Shown piece after piece: positions 56,031 to 64,000 of a DNA stretch of 64,000 nt (position 1 is its first letter; each line of letters opens with the position of its first letter). Both the position numbers and the translations under genes were made by a program. This DNA comes from Lichenicola sp965198575. GTDB taxonomy: Bacteria > Pseudomonadota > Alphaproteobacteria > Acetobacterales > Acetobacteraceae. The stretch covers positions 496,001 through 560,000 of the forward strand of contig NZ_OZ240671.1 in the NCBI RefSeq assembly GCF_965198575.1. The letters are read 5' to 3'. Below the pieces are notes generated by a model. That model had not been told where the DNA came from. It did not search any database and was given only the letters and a program-made list of their open reading frames with translations.

Positions 56031-57280
56031 GGCGCCCCGGTCATGGCTCCCGGCTCCGCGCCCGCGGCCGCCGGAACCACCAGCCTGACGCACACCCCCT
56101 CGCCCGGCTGGCTGTCGATCGCGGCGATCCCGCCCGACTGCACCGCAAAGCCGTACACCTGTGCCAGGCCGAGCCCGGTGCCGGCACCTGGCTCCTTGGT
56201 GCTGAAGAACGGCTCGAAGGCGTGGTCGAGCGTTTCCTGGGTCATCCCCGGCCCATTGTCGCAAACCCGCAGGACGATCCGTTCCGGGCCGTCCGGATGC
56301 GTGCCGATGCTGAGCTGCGCGTCGCGCTGGCCGGCCATCGCATCGCGCGCATTCGAGGCCAGGTTGAGCAGCGCCCGCTCGAGCTGTTCGCGATCGACCA
56401 GCACGTGGGCCAGACCCTCGGCGAGATCGAAGGCCAGCCGGACCTCACTGCCGACGGTCAGCCGCAGCAGCGGCTCGGTCTCGCGGATCACCCCGTTCAC
56501 CTGCAGCAGGCGTGGCGCCACCGGCTGCCGGCGGGCGAAGGCGAGCAGCCCCTCGACCATCCGCTCGCCGACCCTCGCCGCCTCGGTCGCGGTGTTCAGC
56601 GGTCCCGCGATCCGCGCGTCGATACCGTCGCCGAGGCGACGCTTCAGCGTCTCCAGGCTCCCGAACAGCGCGGTCAGGATGTTGTTGAAATCATGCGCGA
56701 CGCTGCCGGTCATGCGACCGAGCGCCTGCAGCCGCTCCGCCCGCATGAGCGCGTTCTCGGCCATCTCGCGGGCGGCAATCTGGTCGATCAGGCGCTCGTT
56801 GGCCTCGGCATATTGCCGGGTACGCTCCTCCACCAGCGCCTCGAGCCGGGCATTCAGCTCGGCCAGCCGGCGCACGCTGTCGGCATTGCCGATGGCATAG
56901 CGGATCGTGCGCTCCAGCGTCGCCAGGTCGAAGGCGCCCTTCACCAGGAAGTCGTTGGCGCCGGCCTCGACCGCCTCCTGGTCCACCATGCCGGATGCGG
57001 TCAGCATGATGATCGGCCGGGTGACGCCGGCGGCACGCGCGGCCCGGACCAGCTCCAGCCCGCTTTCCGAGCGTAGCCGGTAATCCACCATGTAGGCGTC
57101 GTGCGTGCCGGCGGTCATCGCCAGGAGCCCGGCAGCGGTGTCGTTGGTGTGCGCGAGCACGTACGAGCGTCGCCCGGTGCGGCGCGGCGCGAGCATCGCC
57201 CGCAGCGTCGCGAACGCCTCGACGCTGTCGTCGATCATCAGCAACCGCAGCGGCGGCTGCTCGTCGGCCCGCTCACTCAT
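56027..57280 (-). CDS. Receiver-histidine kinase hybrid
   Basis: 417 residues: a receiver domain (about 10-125; DD pair in LLMIDDSV, phospho-Asp in MVDYRL, Lys in FLVKG), a coiled linker, a HisKA box with HDFNN (GSVAHDFNNILTALFG) and a full ATPase domain (NLASNARDAM, VCDNGPGMT, GTGLGLAQVYGF). No membrane segment. A kinase with an N-terminal receiver can be switched by an upstream phosphoryl donor, here most likely the bacteriophytochrome/response-regulator pair. It overlaps the regulator before it by eight bases and the NadQ-type gene after it by four. Confidence 0.9.
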   Translation of the reverse strand: MSERADEQPPLRLLMIDDSVEAFATLRAMLAPRRTGRRSYVLAHTNDTAAGLLAMTAGTHDAYMVDYRLRSESGLELVRAARAAGVTRPIIMLTASGMVDQEAVEAGANDFLVKGAFDLATLERTIRYAIGNADSVRRLAELNARLEALVEERTRQYAEANERLIDQIAAREMAENALMRAERLQALGRMTGSVAHDFNNILTALFGSLETLKRRLGDGIDARIAGPLNTATEAARVGERMVEGLLAFARRQPVAPRLLQVNGVIRETEPLLRLTVGSEVRLAFDLAEGLAHVLVDREQLERALLNLASNARDAMAGQRDAQLSIGTHPDGPERIVLRVCDNGPGMTQETLDHAFEPFFSTKEPGAGTGLGLAQVYGFAVQSGGIAAIDSQPGEGVCVRLVVPAAAGAEPGAMTGAP

Positions 57281-57926
57281 CGGCAGCCTCCGGCCTGGCA
57301 TCGGCAGCCTCCGGCCGGGCATCGGCAGCCTCCGGCCGGGCATCGGCAGCCCCCGGCAGGGCAGCGGCAGCCCCCGGCAGGGCAGCGGCAGCCTCCGGCA
57401 GCGGAGCGGCAGCCTCCGACTTGGCGGCACCACCCAGGGCGTGCCGGCCCGGCGGACGCGGCAACCGGGCGGCGTGCAGCCAGAATGCCACCATGCCCTG
57501 CAGATGCGTCACCAGCTGCTCGAAATCGCCGACCTTCACCAGGTAGGCGTTGGCGCCGGACGCGTAGGCCCGGTCGATATGATGCGGCTGATCCGACGAG
57601 GAGAAGATGATCGCCGGAACCGAGCGCAGCGTCTTGCGGCTGCGGATCTCCTGCAGTGTGCTGATGCCGTCGCGACGCGGCATGTGCAGGTCGATCAGCA
57701 CGATGTCGGGCCAGGGCGACGCCTCCGGGTCGGCATAGGCGCCGCTGCGTTCCAGGTAGTCGAGCATCTCCTCGCCGTCATTGACGAAGCGCAACCGCAC
57801 GTCGAGCCCGACGGTGCGGAACACGCGCTTCAGCACGAACCGGTGGTCGCTCTCGTTCTCGGCGATCAGGATGGTCGGGCCGGGCTGCGTCGCCCCGGCG
57901 TCGCCGCTGGTCTCATGCATCGGCAT
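57273..57926 (-). CDS. Single-domain response regulator with Ala/Pro heptad tail
   Basis: 217 residues. The receiver domain (about 15-150; TILIAENESDHRFVLKRVF, phospho-Asp in IVLIDLHMPRRDG, FSSSDQ, YLVKVGDFE) is of the Rcp1 type usually paired with phytochromes. Instead of a DNA-binding domain it ends in a tail of six seven-residue repeats (AAAALPG, AADARPE). The start is ATG 57926 or 57920, both overlapping the end of the phytochrome gene. It probably carries phosphate from the bacteriophytochrome. Confidence 0.88.
   Translation of the reverse strand: MPMHETSGDAGATQPGPTILIAENESDHRFVLKRVFRTVGLDVRLRFVNDGEEMLDYLERSGAYADPEASPWPDIVLIDLHMPRRDGISTLQEIRSRKTLRSVPAIIFSSSDQPHHIDRAYASGANAYLVKVGDFEQLVTHLQGMVAFWLHAARLPRPPGRHALGGAAKSEAAAPLPEAAAALPGAAAALPGAADARPEAADARPEAADARPEAADE
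57276..57413. repeat. 21-bp tandem repeat (6 units) in the response-regulator tail
   Basis: Six units of 21 bases encode heptapeptides of the types AAAALPG and AADARPE. Units are multiples of three, so change of copy number keeps the frame. The last unit abuts the start of the downstream kinase gene. Confidence 0.8.
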
Positions 57927-60759
57927 GCTCCTCCGGGTGTGCCAGTGACGGACTATCCCGATCATGCAGGACGAAGCTGAATCGTGCACCCGGAACCAGC
58001 GGCGTCGCGTCGATCGTGCCGCCATGCGCCTCGACGATGCGCTGGCAGATCGCCAGTCCGAGCCCCAGGCCCTCCTCCGTATTGAGCGCGGACCGGCCGA
58101 GCCGGCGGAACGGCTCGAAGATGGCCTCGCAGTCGGCGGGCTCGAAACCGATCCCGTTATCGTCGAAATCGACCTGCACCATCCGCCCGCTGCGGCGTGC
58201 CGTCACCTCGACACGCAACGGCCGCGCGGCATCGCGATACTTGATAGAGTTCGAGATCAGGTTCTGGAACACCCGGCGGAACTGGGTCGGGTCGCACGCC
58301 ACGCACTCCTCGCCGAGCCCGTCAAGCGACAGCACGGCGTCCGGCACCTCGCGCAGCGCGGCACCCACATCCTCCAGCGCCTCCTCGACCAGCCGCCGCA
58401 GCGGCACCGTGGCGAGCCGGTCGAGGTCCCGGCCGGCGACGGCGAAGCGGGCGAGGTCGTCGATCATCGTGCGCATCCGCCCGGCCGACGTCACCACCAG
58501 GCCGGCCATCGTCTCGAGCTCGAGATCCGCGGCCTCCCTGGCAATCCCCTGCCGGATCGGATCGGCTGGTGCGGTCGGGTCCACGGCGCTGCCGAACAGC
58601 TCCTGCAGCCCGTCGCGGATCAGCCCGCTCAGCACCTGCACCTGCCAGAGCGGCTCGCGCAGGTCGTGCGTCGCCGCATCGGCGAAGAAGCTGATGGCCT
58701 CGTTGCGACGGCGAAGCAGCGCCGCCTCCTGCGCCACCAGGGCGCCCCGCCGCAGCAGGCTGGCGACCACCGCATCGCGGAATTGCCGGGCCGCCGCCAC
58801 GCAATCCTCGCTCCAGACCGCCGACCGTCCGGCCACCTCCTCGCGCCAGGCGGCGAACGACGCCCGCGGATGCAGCCGGCCCGACGCGTCCGGGGTCAGC
58901 GACTTGTAGCCGGCCCAGCTTACCTGGCGGCGCAGCTCCGGCCTGAACCACAGCACCCAGCCGCCGCTCGGAGCCTGGCCTGCGGCATGACCGGGAACCA
59001 CGTCACGGCCGGACGCTTCGGCGAGGGGATTTGCCATCAGGCCGCAGGGATGGTCGGGGCCCAGCGCCTGCACGAGGTCGGCCGGTAGCAGGCTCTCCAG
59101 CCGGTCGGTGACCAGGGACTGGGTTCCGCGGGCATCGTCGAGCCACACGACCAGACGCCGCAGCGCCTCCGCGGGCGGCACCGCGCCGACGCGGAGGCAA
59201 TCATGCAGCAGGTCGCCGTCGCGCGAGCCCAATACGGCCAGCCCGCTTGCCCCGCAGGCATCGAGCAGTGCCGTGGCAGCCGCGCCGTGCATGGTGCCGT
59301 GATCGATCTCGGCCGTGCTGCCTGCCGTCCCGCCGGACGCGGGGACCCGGTCGGTCGTCGCGTCCGGCAGCCCCAGCACGGCAAGGATCTCCGGCTGCGC
59401 CAGTTGAACGGCCGCCACGCGTCGGCCGGCCTCCGCCTCGGCAAGCTCGCCCAGCCGCCAGGACAACGCCTGCGCGATGGTCTCGGCCGCCTGTCGCTGC
59501 ATGTGGTCGACGGCCAACGGACCATGCTGGTGATGGCATGCCAGCAGGCCCCAGAGTCGGCCGGCCATGGCGGACGGCTCCGCACGGCCGATCCCGGCGG
59601 GCGTGGAGGTCGGCTCGGCCCCGATCGAGATCGCCACCGACATCGAGGCGTGGACATTCATGTTGCCGAGATATTCCAGATGCACCGGCGCCACGCCGCG
59701 CAGCACCGCCCGGGCGAGATCGATCGTTCCGGCGGCCGGACCGTCGCCGATCGCCTGCAGCGGCACCTGCCGGGCGCGGGCGTCCGGGATCAGCCGCAGC
59801 CGGTTGCTGGCATAGAGCGCCCTCGCCGCCGCCGGAATGTCGGAGGCCGGGAACACCAGTCCGAGATAGGAGCCGACCCCCGGCCCCGCTGCCTCCGCCA
59901 GCACCTCGCCGCTCCAGTCGGGCATGAAGCGATAGGCCATGACGCGGTCGAAGCCGGTGATCTCGCGCAGGTGCCGCGCGGCGATCCCGCAGACCGACGC
60001 GGCATCCGGCGCATGCCGGAGGGCCTCGATCGCCTGGTTCAGGCTGAGCAGGATGCGGCGGGTGGCGGACGGATCCGGCACCTGCTCGGGCTCGAGTTCC
60101 AGCAGGACCTGAGACGCGCCCTTGTGGATCAGCCCGGTCCAATGGCGCCCGTCGCGCGTCGCGAGCTGCTCCAGGACCACGCCATCCTCGGCATGGAGCT
60201 CATCCAGCACGCGTTCGAGCCGGACCAGCGCGTCGGCAGCCAGCAGATCGTCGAGCCGGGACACCGGGACAGGCCGGGCGTCGGCGGGGTCGGCGGGACC
60301 GTCGAACGCGTTGCTGCTCGCGGCCACCAGGCGGTCGACCGCATCGGCGCCCGGCTGCAACACGAACAGCATGCCGTGCGGCTGGACGGTGCCGGGCAGA
60401 TGCACCGGCTCGCGGTCGCACGGCGTCTCGTCGGCGACGCGCCCGTCATCGACGTCCCGGGTCTCGACGGGCCGGGTCTCGACGTCCGGGCTCGCGACGT
60501 CCGGGCCCACGACGTCCTGGCTCGCGACGTCCTGGCTCACGAAGCCTCCGCTCTCGACGTGCCGGGTCGCGACGTCTCGGCTCACGACGTCCGGGGTCTC
60601 GAAGTCACCGTTTCCGAAGTCACCGGCGCGATCAGCACCTGCCTCCGCCGCGTCCGTGGTGTCCCGGGAATTCGGCTTCAAGCGCGGGCTTCCCGGGCGA
60701 CAGGATCTTTGAGCATGATGCGGCGCGATATCCGGCTTGGGGAAGGACGGGCTGGTCAC
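57913..60759 (-). CDS. Bacteriophytochrome histidine kinase with pentapeptide-repeat N-terminal extension
   Basis: 948 residues. Cys114 before DREPVHLPGTVQPHG is the biliverdin-binding cysteine of bacterial phytochromes. PAS (about 115-220), GAF (about 225-400, with FDRVMAYRF and FPASDIPAAARALY) and PHY (about 405-655, tongue motif HPRASFAAW) form the red/far-red sensor. A kinase follows (H-box ATHDLREPLWQV, N-box NLISNSIKYRD, DNGIGF, GLGLGLAI). Ahead of the sensor is a 110-residue extension with ten five-residue repeats (DVASQ-like). The GTG at 60759 is the only start upstream with no better ribosome site. It heads the five-gene cluster. Confidence 0.92.
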   Translation of the reverse strand: MTSPSFPKPDIAPHHAQRSCRPGSPRLKPNSRDTTDAAEAGADRAGDFGNGDFETPDVVSRDVATRHVESGGFVSQDVASQDVVGPDVASPDVETRPVETRDVDDGRVADETPCDREPVHLPGTVQPHGMLFVLQPGADAVDRLVAASSNAFDGPADPADARPVPVSRLDDLLAADALVRLERVLDELHAEDGVVLEQLATRDGRHWTGLIHKGASQVLLELEPEQVPDPSATRRILLSLNQAIEALRHAPDAASVCGIAARHLREITGFDRVMAYRFMPDWSGEVLAEAAGPGVGSYLGLVFPASDIPAAARALYASNRLRLIPDARARQVPLQAIGDGPAAGTIDLARAVLRGVAPVHLEYLGNMNVHASMSVAISIGAEPTSTPAGIGRAEPSAMAGRLWGLLACHHQHGPLAVDHMQRQAAETIAQALSWRLGELAEAEAGRRVAAVQLAQPEILAVLGLPDATTDRVPASGGTAGSTAEIDHGTMHGAAATALLDACGASGLAVLGSRDGDLLHDCLRVGAVPPAEALRRLVVWLDDARGTQSLVTDRLESLLPADLVQALGPDHPCGLMANPLAEASGRDVVPGHAAGQAPSGGWVLWFRPELRRQVSWAGYKSLTPDASGRLHPRASFAAWREEVAGRSAVWSEDCVAAARQFRDAVVASLLRRGALVAQEAALLRRRNEAISFFADAATHDLREPLWQVQVLSGLIRDGLQELFGSAVDPTAPADPIRQGIAREAADLELETMAGLVVTSAGRMRTMIDDLARFAVAGRDLDRLATVPLRRLVEEALEDVGAALREVPDAVLSLDGLGEECVACDPTQFRRVFQNLISNSIKYRDAARPLRVEVTARRSGRMVQVDFDDNGIGFEPADCEAIFEPFRRLGRSALNTEEGLGLGLAICQRIVEAHGGTIDATPLVPGARFSFVLHDRDSPSLAHPEEHADA
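60445..60594. repeat. 15-bp tandem repeat (10 units) in the phytochrome N-terminus
   Basis: Ten 15-base units encode five-residue repeats of the form DV-x-(S/T)-(R/Q/P) at residues 56-105 of the bacteriophytochrome. Units are imperfect, and all keep the frame. Confidence 0.75.
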
Positions 60760-60854
60760 GACAGCTTACGCGCCGGGCCGGCACCGGAACAGTCCGCCGC
60801 CCGCAAGAAACGCGCCGATACAACGTGCCGAGGACGCACGCCGAGGAAGCATCC

Positions 60855-61544
60855 ATGTCCAATGTCTCGCCGCATGACACCCGTTCCATCATCGACCTGC
60901 TGCGCGGCGTGCAGGACTTCAACATCCGGGTGTTCCCGGAAAAGCAGGACCTGTTCTCCGACCTGGCGAGCGGACAATCGCCGCACACCCTGTTCATCAC
61001 CTGTGCCGATAGCCGGGTCAGTCCCGAGATGATCACCCAGCAGCAGCCGGGCGCGATGTTCGTGTTGCGCAACATCGGCAACATCGTGCCGGCTTACGGC
61101 GAGATGCTGGGCGGCGTGTCGGCGGCGATCGAGTATGCGGTGCTGGCGCTGGACGTTAGGCACATCATCGTCTGCGGCCACTCGGATTGCGGTGCGATGA
61201 AGGCGCTGCTGGATCCCGAGGCGCATGGGCTGGACGGCATGCCGACGGTCGCCAGCTGGCTGCGCAATGCCGAGACCGCGCGAGCGGTGACGGCCGCGAT
61301 CCATCCGGAGGCGCGGGGCGCGCAGGCGGTCGCAGCGTTGTCGGAGCAGAACGTGCTGCTGCAGCTCGACCACCTGCGCACCCATCCGTCGGTCGCCGCA
61401 CGCATCGCCGAGGGCCGCCTGCTGCTGCAGGGCTGGCTGTACGACATCGCCACCGGCCGCATCGGCGTGTTCGACAGCCAGACCCGGTCGGTGCAGACGG
61501 TGGATGCGGTGCTGGATACGCTGCGGGATCGCGACATCCCGTGA
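60855..61544 (+). CDS. Beta-class carbonic anhydrase
   Basis: 229 residues with zinc ligands and the Asp-Arg pair in CADSR (Cys50, Asp52, Arg54) and HSDCGA (His109, Cys112), plus RNIGNIVPAYG. It interconverts carbon dioxide and bicarbonate in the cytosol and supports carboxylases such as acetyl-CoA carboxylase. The start at 60855 has GAGGA ahead; an in-frame ATG at 60825 is weaker. Its stop overlaps the start of the next gene (GTGA). Confidence 0.95.
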   Translation: MSNVSPHDTRSIIDLLRGVQDFNIRVFPEKQDLFSDLASGQSPHTLFITCADSRVSPEMITQQQPGAMFVLRNIGNIVPAYGEMLGGVSAAIEYAVLALDVRHIIVCGHSDCGAMKALLDPEAHGLDGMPTVASWLRNAETARAVTAAIHPEARGAQAVAALSEQNVLLQLDHLRTHPSVAARIAEGRLLLQGWLYDIATGRIGVFDSQTRSVQTVDAVLDTLRDRDIP

Positions 61545-62431
61545 CGCGAGCCCGGGCGGCGATCGCGCGACTGCTGGTCGGTCTCGGCCTTGCCTGGCCG
61601 ATGGCGGTCCAGGCGGCAGGCCCGGACGACGTCAAGATCGCCACCTGGAACATGGAGTGGCTCACCAGCCGGCCGGCCGGCGATCCGTCGCTGCCGGAGG
61701 ATGCGCTGCCGAAACGTGATGTCGATGTCGCCACGCTCGCAGGCTACGCGCTCCAGCTGGATGCGTCGGTGGTGGCGCTCGAGGAGGTCGATGACCCGGC
61801 GCTGGTCGCCCGCATCTTCCCGCCGGACCGCTACCGGGTGCTGTTCACCGGCGACCATGTGGTGCAGCGGGTGGCGCTGGCAGTCAGGCAAGGCGTGGGC
61901 GTGACGCAGAACCCCGACCTGCAGGCCCTCGACGTGGCCCTGCCCGGCCAGTTCCACCTGCGCAGCGGGCTCGATGCCACCCTGACATTCGGCGCGACGA
62001 CGCTCCGGGTACTGGCGGTGCACCTGAAGAGCGGCTGCTGGGAAGGCGTGCTGCCGGATCCGAAACGCCACGCCTGTGCCGCGCTGGCCGAGCAGCTTCC
62101 GGTGCTGCAGGACTGGATCGCGGCGCGCCGGTCGGAGGGGGTGGCGTTCCTGGTGCTGGGGGATTTCAACCGGCGCCTGAAAGCGGACGACGTGTTCCTG
62201 GCCGGGTTGCGCCGGGACGAGCCTCTCGCCTCGGCAACCGCAGGCCATGCCAGCCCGTGCTGGGGCGGCGAGGATTTCATCGATCAGGTGCTCGCGGGCG
62301 GGCCGGCGCAGTCATGGATGGAGCCTGACAGCCTGCGCGTGCTGGTCTATCGCGAGACCGATCCGGCCATGAAGGAGCGGATCTCGGACCACTGTCCGGT
62401 GTCGGTGCGGTTCAGGATCCCCGCCGGCTGA
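61541..62431 (+). CDS. Exported endonuclease/exonuclease/phosphatase (EEP) family protein
   Basis: 296 residues starting at a GTG coupled to the carbonic anhydrase stop. A signal peptide (LLVGLGLAWPMAVQA) is followed by the EEP core: IATWNMEWL, ALEEVDDP, VLAVHLKSGCW, LVLGDFNRR and ISDHCPVSVRF, with the metal and catalytic residues in place. Two cysteines near the HLKSGCW and KRHACAAL segments may form a disulfide. Such periplasmic members cleave nucleic acids, phospholipids or phosphates; the substrate is unknown. Confidence 0.85.
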   Translation: MTRARAAIARLLVGLGLAWPMAVQAAGPDDVKIATWNMEWLTSRPAGDPSLPEDALPKRDVDVATLAGYALQLDASVVALEEVDDPALVARIFPPDRYRVLFTGDHVVQRVALAVRQGVGVTQNPDLQALDVALPGQFHLRSGLDATLTFGATTLRVLAVHLKSGCWEGVLPDPKRHACAALAEQLPVLQDWIAARRSEGVAFLVLGDFNRRLKADDVFLAGLRRDEPLASATAGHASPCWGGEDFIDQVLAGGPAQSWMEPDSLRVLVYRETDPAMKERISDHCPVSVRFRIPAG

Positions 62432-62447
62432 AAATCCAGCCGGCGGG
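62420..62447. terminator. Bidirectional hairpin between convergent genes
   Basis: CCCGCCGGCTG pairs perfectly with CAGCCGGCGGG around an AAAATC loop: an 11-bp stem that includes the stop of the EEP gene and lies just before the end of the convergent DUF2076 gene. Confidence 0.75.
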
Positions 62448-62454
62448 TGTTGCG

Positions 62455-63312
62455 TCAGAAGCCGTCGTCGCCGCCCCAGCTGCCGCCATCGCCGCCGCCG
62501 CCACCGCCGAAATCGGCATCGCCTCCGCCGGCATCGAAGTTCGGATCGACATCGCCGCCGGCGTTGCCGAACGCATCACCGCCGGGCGCGCCTCCGGCAG
62601 CGTCGCCGTAATTGTTCACGATGGTCTCGCCGCCCATGCCGCCGCCCAGGCCACCACCACCCAGGCCACCGCCGAGACCGTGGCCGGTGAACATGTCCAT
62701 CAGCACGTTGCCGGCAACCATGCCGCCGGCGACACCGGCCGCGGTGGTCAGCGCCGAGCCGAGGAAGCCCGAACCCTGACGCTGGAACATGCCCGGCTGG
62801 TAGCCCGGCGGATAGCTCGGCTGCGGCGGACCGCCCGGATAGCCCTGCCCCGGCTGCTGGCCCTGGTAGCCCGGCTGGCCCTGGTAGCCCTGCTGGCCCG
62901 CATAGCCCTGCTGACCCTGCTGGCCGCCCCAGCGCGGCGGCGGCGCCTGGTTCTGGTTCTGCTGGCCACCGCCGAACAGGCCTCCGAAGAAGCCGCCGCT
63001 GCGCTGCTGCGGCTGCTGGGCGGTCTGCAGCTGTGCCTGCGCCTGCTGCAGCTCCCACTCGAGCTGCTTGATGCGGTTCTGGGTCTCGGCCAGCGCCGCT
63101 TCCTGCACAACTGCCATCTGGGTGATGCGGTAGGGCGCCTCGGGGAAACGCTGGAAATTGTCGTGGATGGTGCGGTCGGCCTCGGGGTCGAGCGGCGGCA
63201 GGTTCGACGATTGCTGCGTCGTCGCCGGCACGCTGCCGAAGGCTGAGGCCTGGGGACTGCCGCCGACGCGGGCGATGAAGCGCTCGATGAGTTCGCGTTC
63301 TTCGTTGGTCAT
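62455..63312 (-). CDS. DUF2076 domain protein, Gly/Gln-rich
   Basis: 285 residues. The N-terminal 90 carry the DUF2076 pattern (MTNEERELIERFIARVGG, DPEADRTIHDNFQRFPEAPYRITQMAVVQEAALAETQNRIKQLEWELQQAQ) with a coiled coil. A QGYQGQ/PGYQGQ repeat and a membrane-like segment (SALTTAAGVAGGMVAGNVL) follow. The end is a glycine- and aspartate-rich low-complexity tail with GGGLGGG. Function is unknown. It is convergent with the EEP gene. Confidence 0.9.
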   Translation of the reverse strand: MTNEERELIERFIARVGGSPQASAFGSVPATTQQSSNLPPLDPEADRTIHDNFQRFPEAPYRITQMAVVQEAALAETQNRIKQLEWELQQAQAQLQTAQQPQQRSGGFFGGLFGGGQQNQNQAPPPRWGGQQGQQGYAGQQGYQGQPGYQGQQPGQGYPGGPPQPSYPPGYQPGMFQRQGSGFLGSALTTAAGVAGGMVAGNVLMDMFTGHGLGGGLGGGGLGGGMGGETIVNNYGDAAGGAPGGDAFGNAGGDVDPNFDAGGGDADFGGGGGGDGGSWGGDDGF

Positions 63313-63384
63313 GGCTGGTTCATCCGGTTGATGGTTGGCTGGAAAGTCGGCGTGCCCGGGCTCTTGGTCAAGGAGGGGCGCCTC

Positions 63385-63807
63385 TCATCGGCGCAGCCCG
63401 AGCCGCGGCCATTCGATCGCCGGGCAGCGATCCATGACCACATCCAGCCCCGCCGCCCGTGCGCGCTCCGCCGAGACCGGCTCGGCGATGCCCAGCTGCA
63501 TCCAGACGCAACGCGCGCCGAGCCGGATCGCCTCGTCCACCACCGGCGGCACCTGCTCGGTCACACGGAAGATGTCGACCATCTCCAGGGGTGCTGCCTC
63601 CTCCAGCGTCGCCACCACGGTGCGGCCATGGATCTGCTGCCCGGCCAGCACCGGATTGACCGGCACCACGTCGTAGCCGTGATCGAGCAGGAAGCGCATC
63701 ACCCCGTTGGACGGCCGGCGCGGCTTGTCCGAGGCTCCCACCAGCGCCACCCGCCGGGTCGCGCCGAGGATTTCCGCCACCTTCGCATCGTCGAGACCGT
63801 CGATCAT
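63385..63807 (-). CDS. CoA-binding domain protein (YccU-like)
   Basis: A 140-residue Rossmann-fold protein: TRRVALVGASDKPRRPSNGVMRFLLDHGYDVVPVNP, then VDIFRVTEQVPPVVDEAI, then LGIAEPVSAERARAAGLDVVMDRCPAIEWPRL. It binds CoA or a related nucleotide; its role is unknown. I use ATG 63807 (MIDGLDD) with AAGGATGCAGG ahead, which gives the usual length; a longer in-frame start exists upstream. Confidence 0.88.
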   Translation of the reverse strand: MIDGLDDAKVAEILGATRRVALVGASDKPRRPSNGVMRFLLDHGYDVVPVNPVLAGQQIHGRTVVATLEEAAPLEMVDIFRVTEQVPPVVDEAIRLGARCVWMQLGIAEPVSAERARAAGLDVVMDRCPAIEWPRLGLRR

Positions 63808-63939
63808 CCTGCATCCTTGCGGCGTCCGGGCCGGCCGCTTCCTTGTCGCATGGAGAGGCCAACCGTATGGTGCCGCCCCTCCGCTCACCGGTCGATGGCC
63901 GGAGGCTTTCTTTCCGTCCAGCTTCTGGAGACGACCGGC

Positions 63940-64000
63940 ATGTCCACGGCGCTGGCGCCCACTTCCGCCGATCCGGTGCGTCGCAACGCCGCAGCACCCT
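63940..64000 (+). CDS. Start of a gene cut by the window edge
   Basis: An ATG with CTGGAG about ten bases ahead opens a frame of 20 codons to the end (STALAPTSADPVRRNAAAP). Too short to identify. It is divergent from the CoA-binding protein gene. Confidence 0.4.
   Translation, partial: MSTALAPTSADPVRRNAAAP

Overview
The window is GC-rich (about 70% over most of its length) and densely packed with genes. It looks like a chromosomal segment of an alphaproteobacterium, probably an Acetobacteraceae relative. That placement is inference from four things: a fused shikimate kinase/3-dehydroquinate synthase, a COG4111 (NadQ-type) NAD regulator with palindromes in front of nadABC, a divergent rph/hrcA pair, and a truB-rpsO-pnp block. 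No rRNA, tRNA, CRISPR array or intact insertion sequence was recognised.

The left edge (1-2129) is different. Positions 1-1659 are clearly AT-richer and hold the N-terminal 553 codons of a large minus-strand protein that runs out of the window. Its visible end has a phospholipase-D-like HDR motif and resembles VPA1262-type proteins. Beside it is a decayed 123-bp relic of the actP acetate-symporter gene, whose intact copy lies 4 kb away. This looks like the margin of an acquired, possibly defence-related, island.

From 2.1 to 26 kb come a metallo-beta-lactamase-fold protein with an altered metal motif, a RibD-C/DHFR-like reductase, a membrane M48 protease, a DUF485-actP pair, truB-rpsO-pnp, a flavin oxidoreductase, rdgB-rph facing hrcA, a broken yefM-yoeB toxin-antitoxin pair, an aldo/keto reductase, an Ohr-type peroxidase, an S10 carboxypeptidase, a PAS-PAS-GGDEF-EAL protein, a MoaB/CinA-like protein, accA and xerD. 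The stretch from 26 to 43 kb has the aroK-aroB fusion, an OmpA-like porin, envelope and polysaccharide genes (GtrA, GT87, GT2, TVP38), a PLP enzyme of Cys/Met metabolism, an SPL-family radical SAM protein, SirB1 and MAPEG proteins, alaS preceded by a tandem repeat, a GH15 glycosidase and a DUF4174 protein.

From 43 to 64 kb the nadA-nadB-nadC operon is followed by small hypothetical genes, a group of secreted or periplasmic peptidases and acylases (S46, S9, S45), and a tightly overlapped minus-strand cluster: bacteriophytochrome, response regulator, REC-histidine kinase, NadQ-type NAD regulator, penicillin-acylase-like protein. The window closes with carbonic anhydrase, an exonuclease/endonuclease/phosphatase protein, DUF2076 and a CoA-binding protein. 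The two most interesting points are the edge gene with its transporter relic, and the physical coupling of a red-light sensor cascade to an NAD-biosynthesis regulator whose likely operator pair sits before nadA in the same window.
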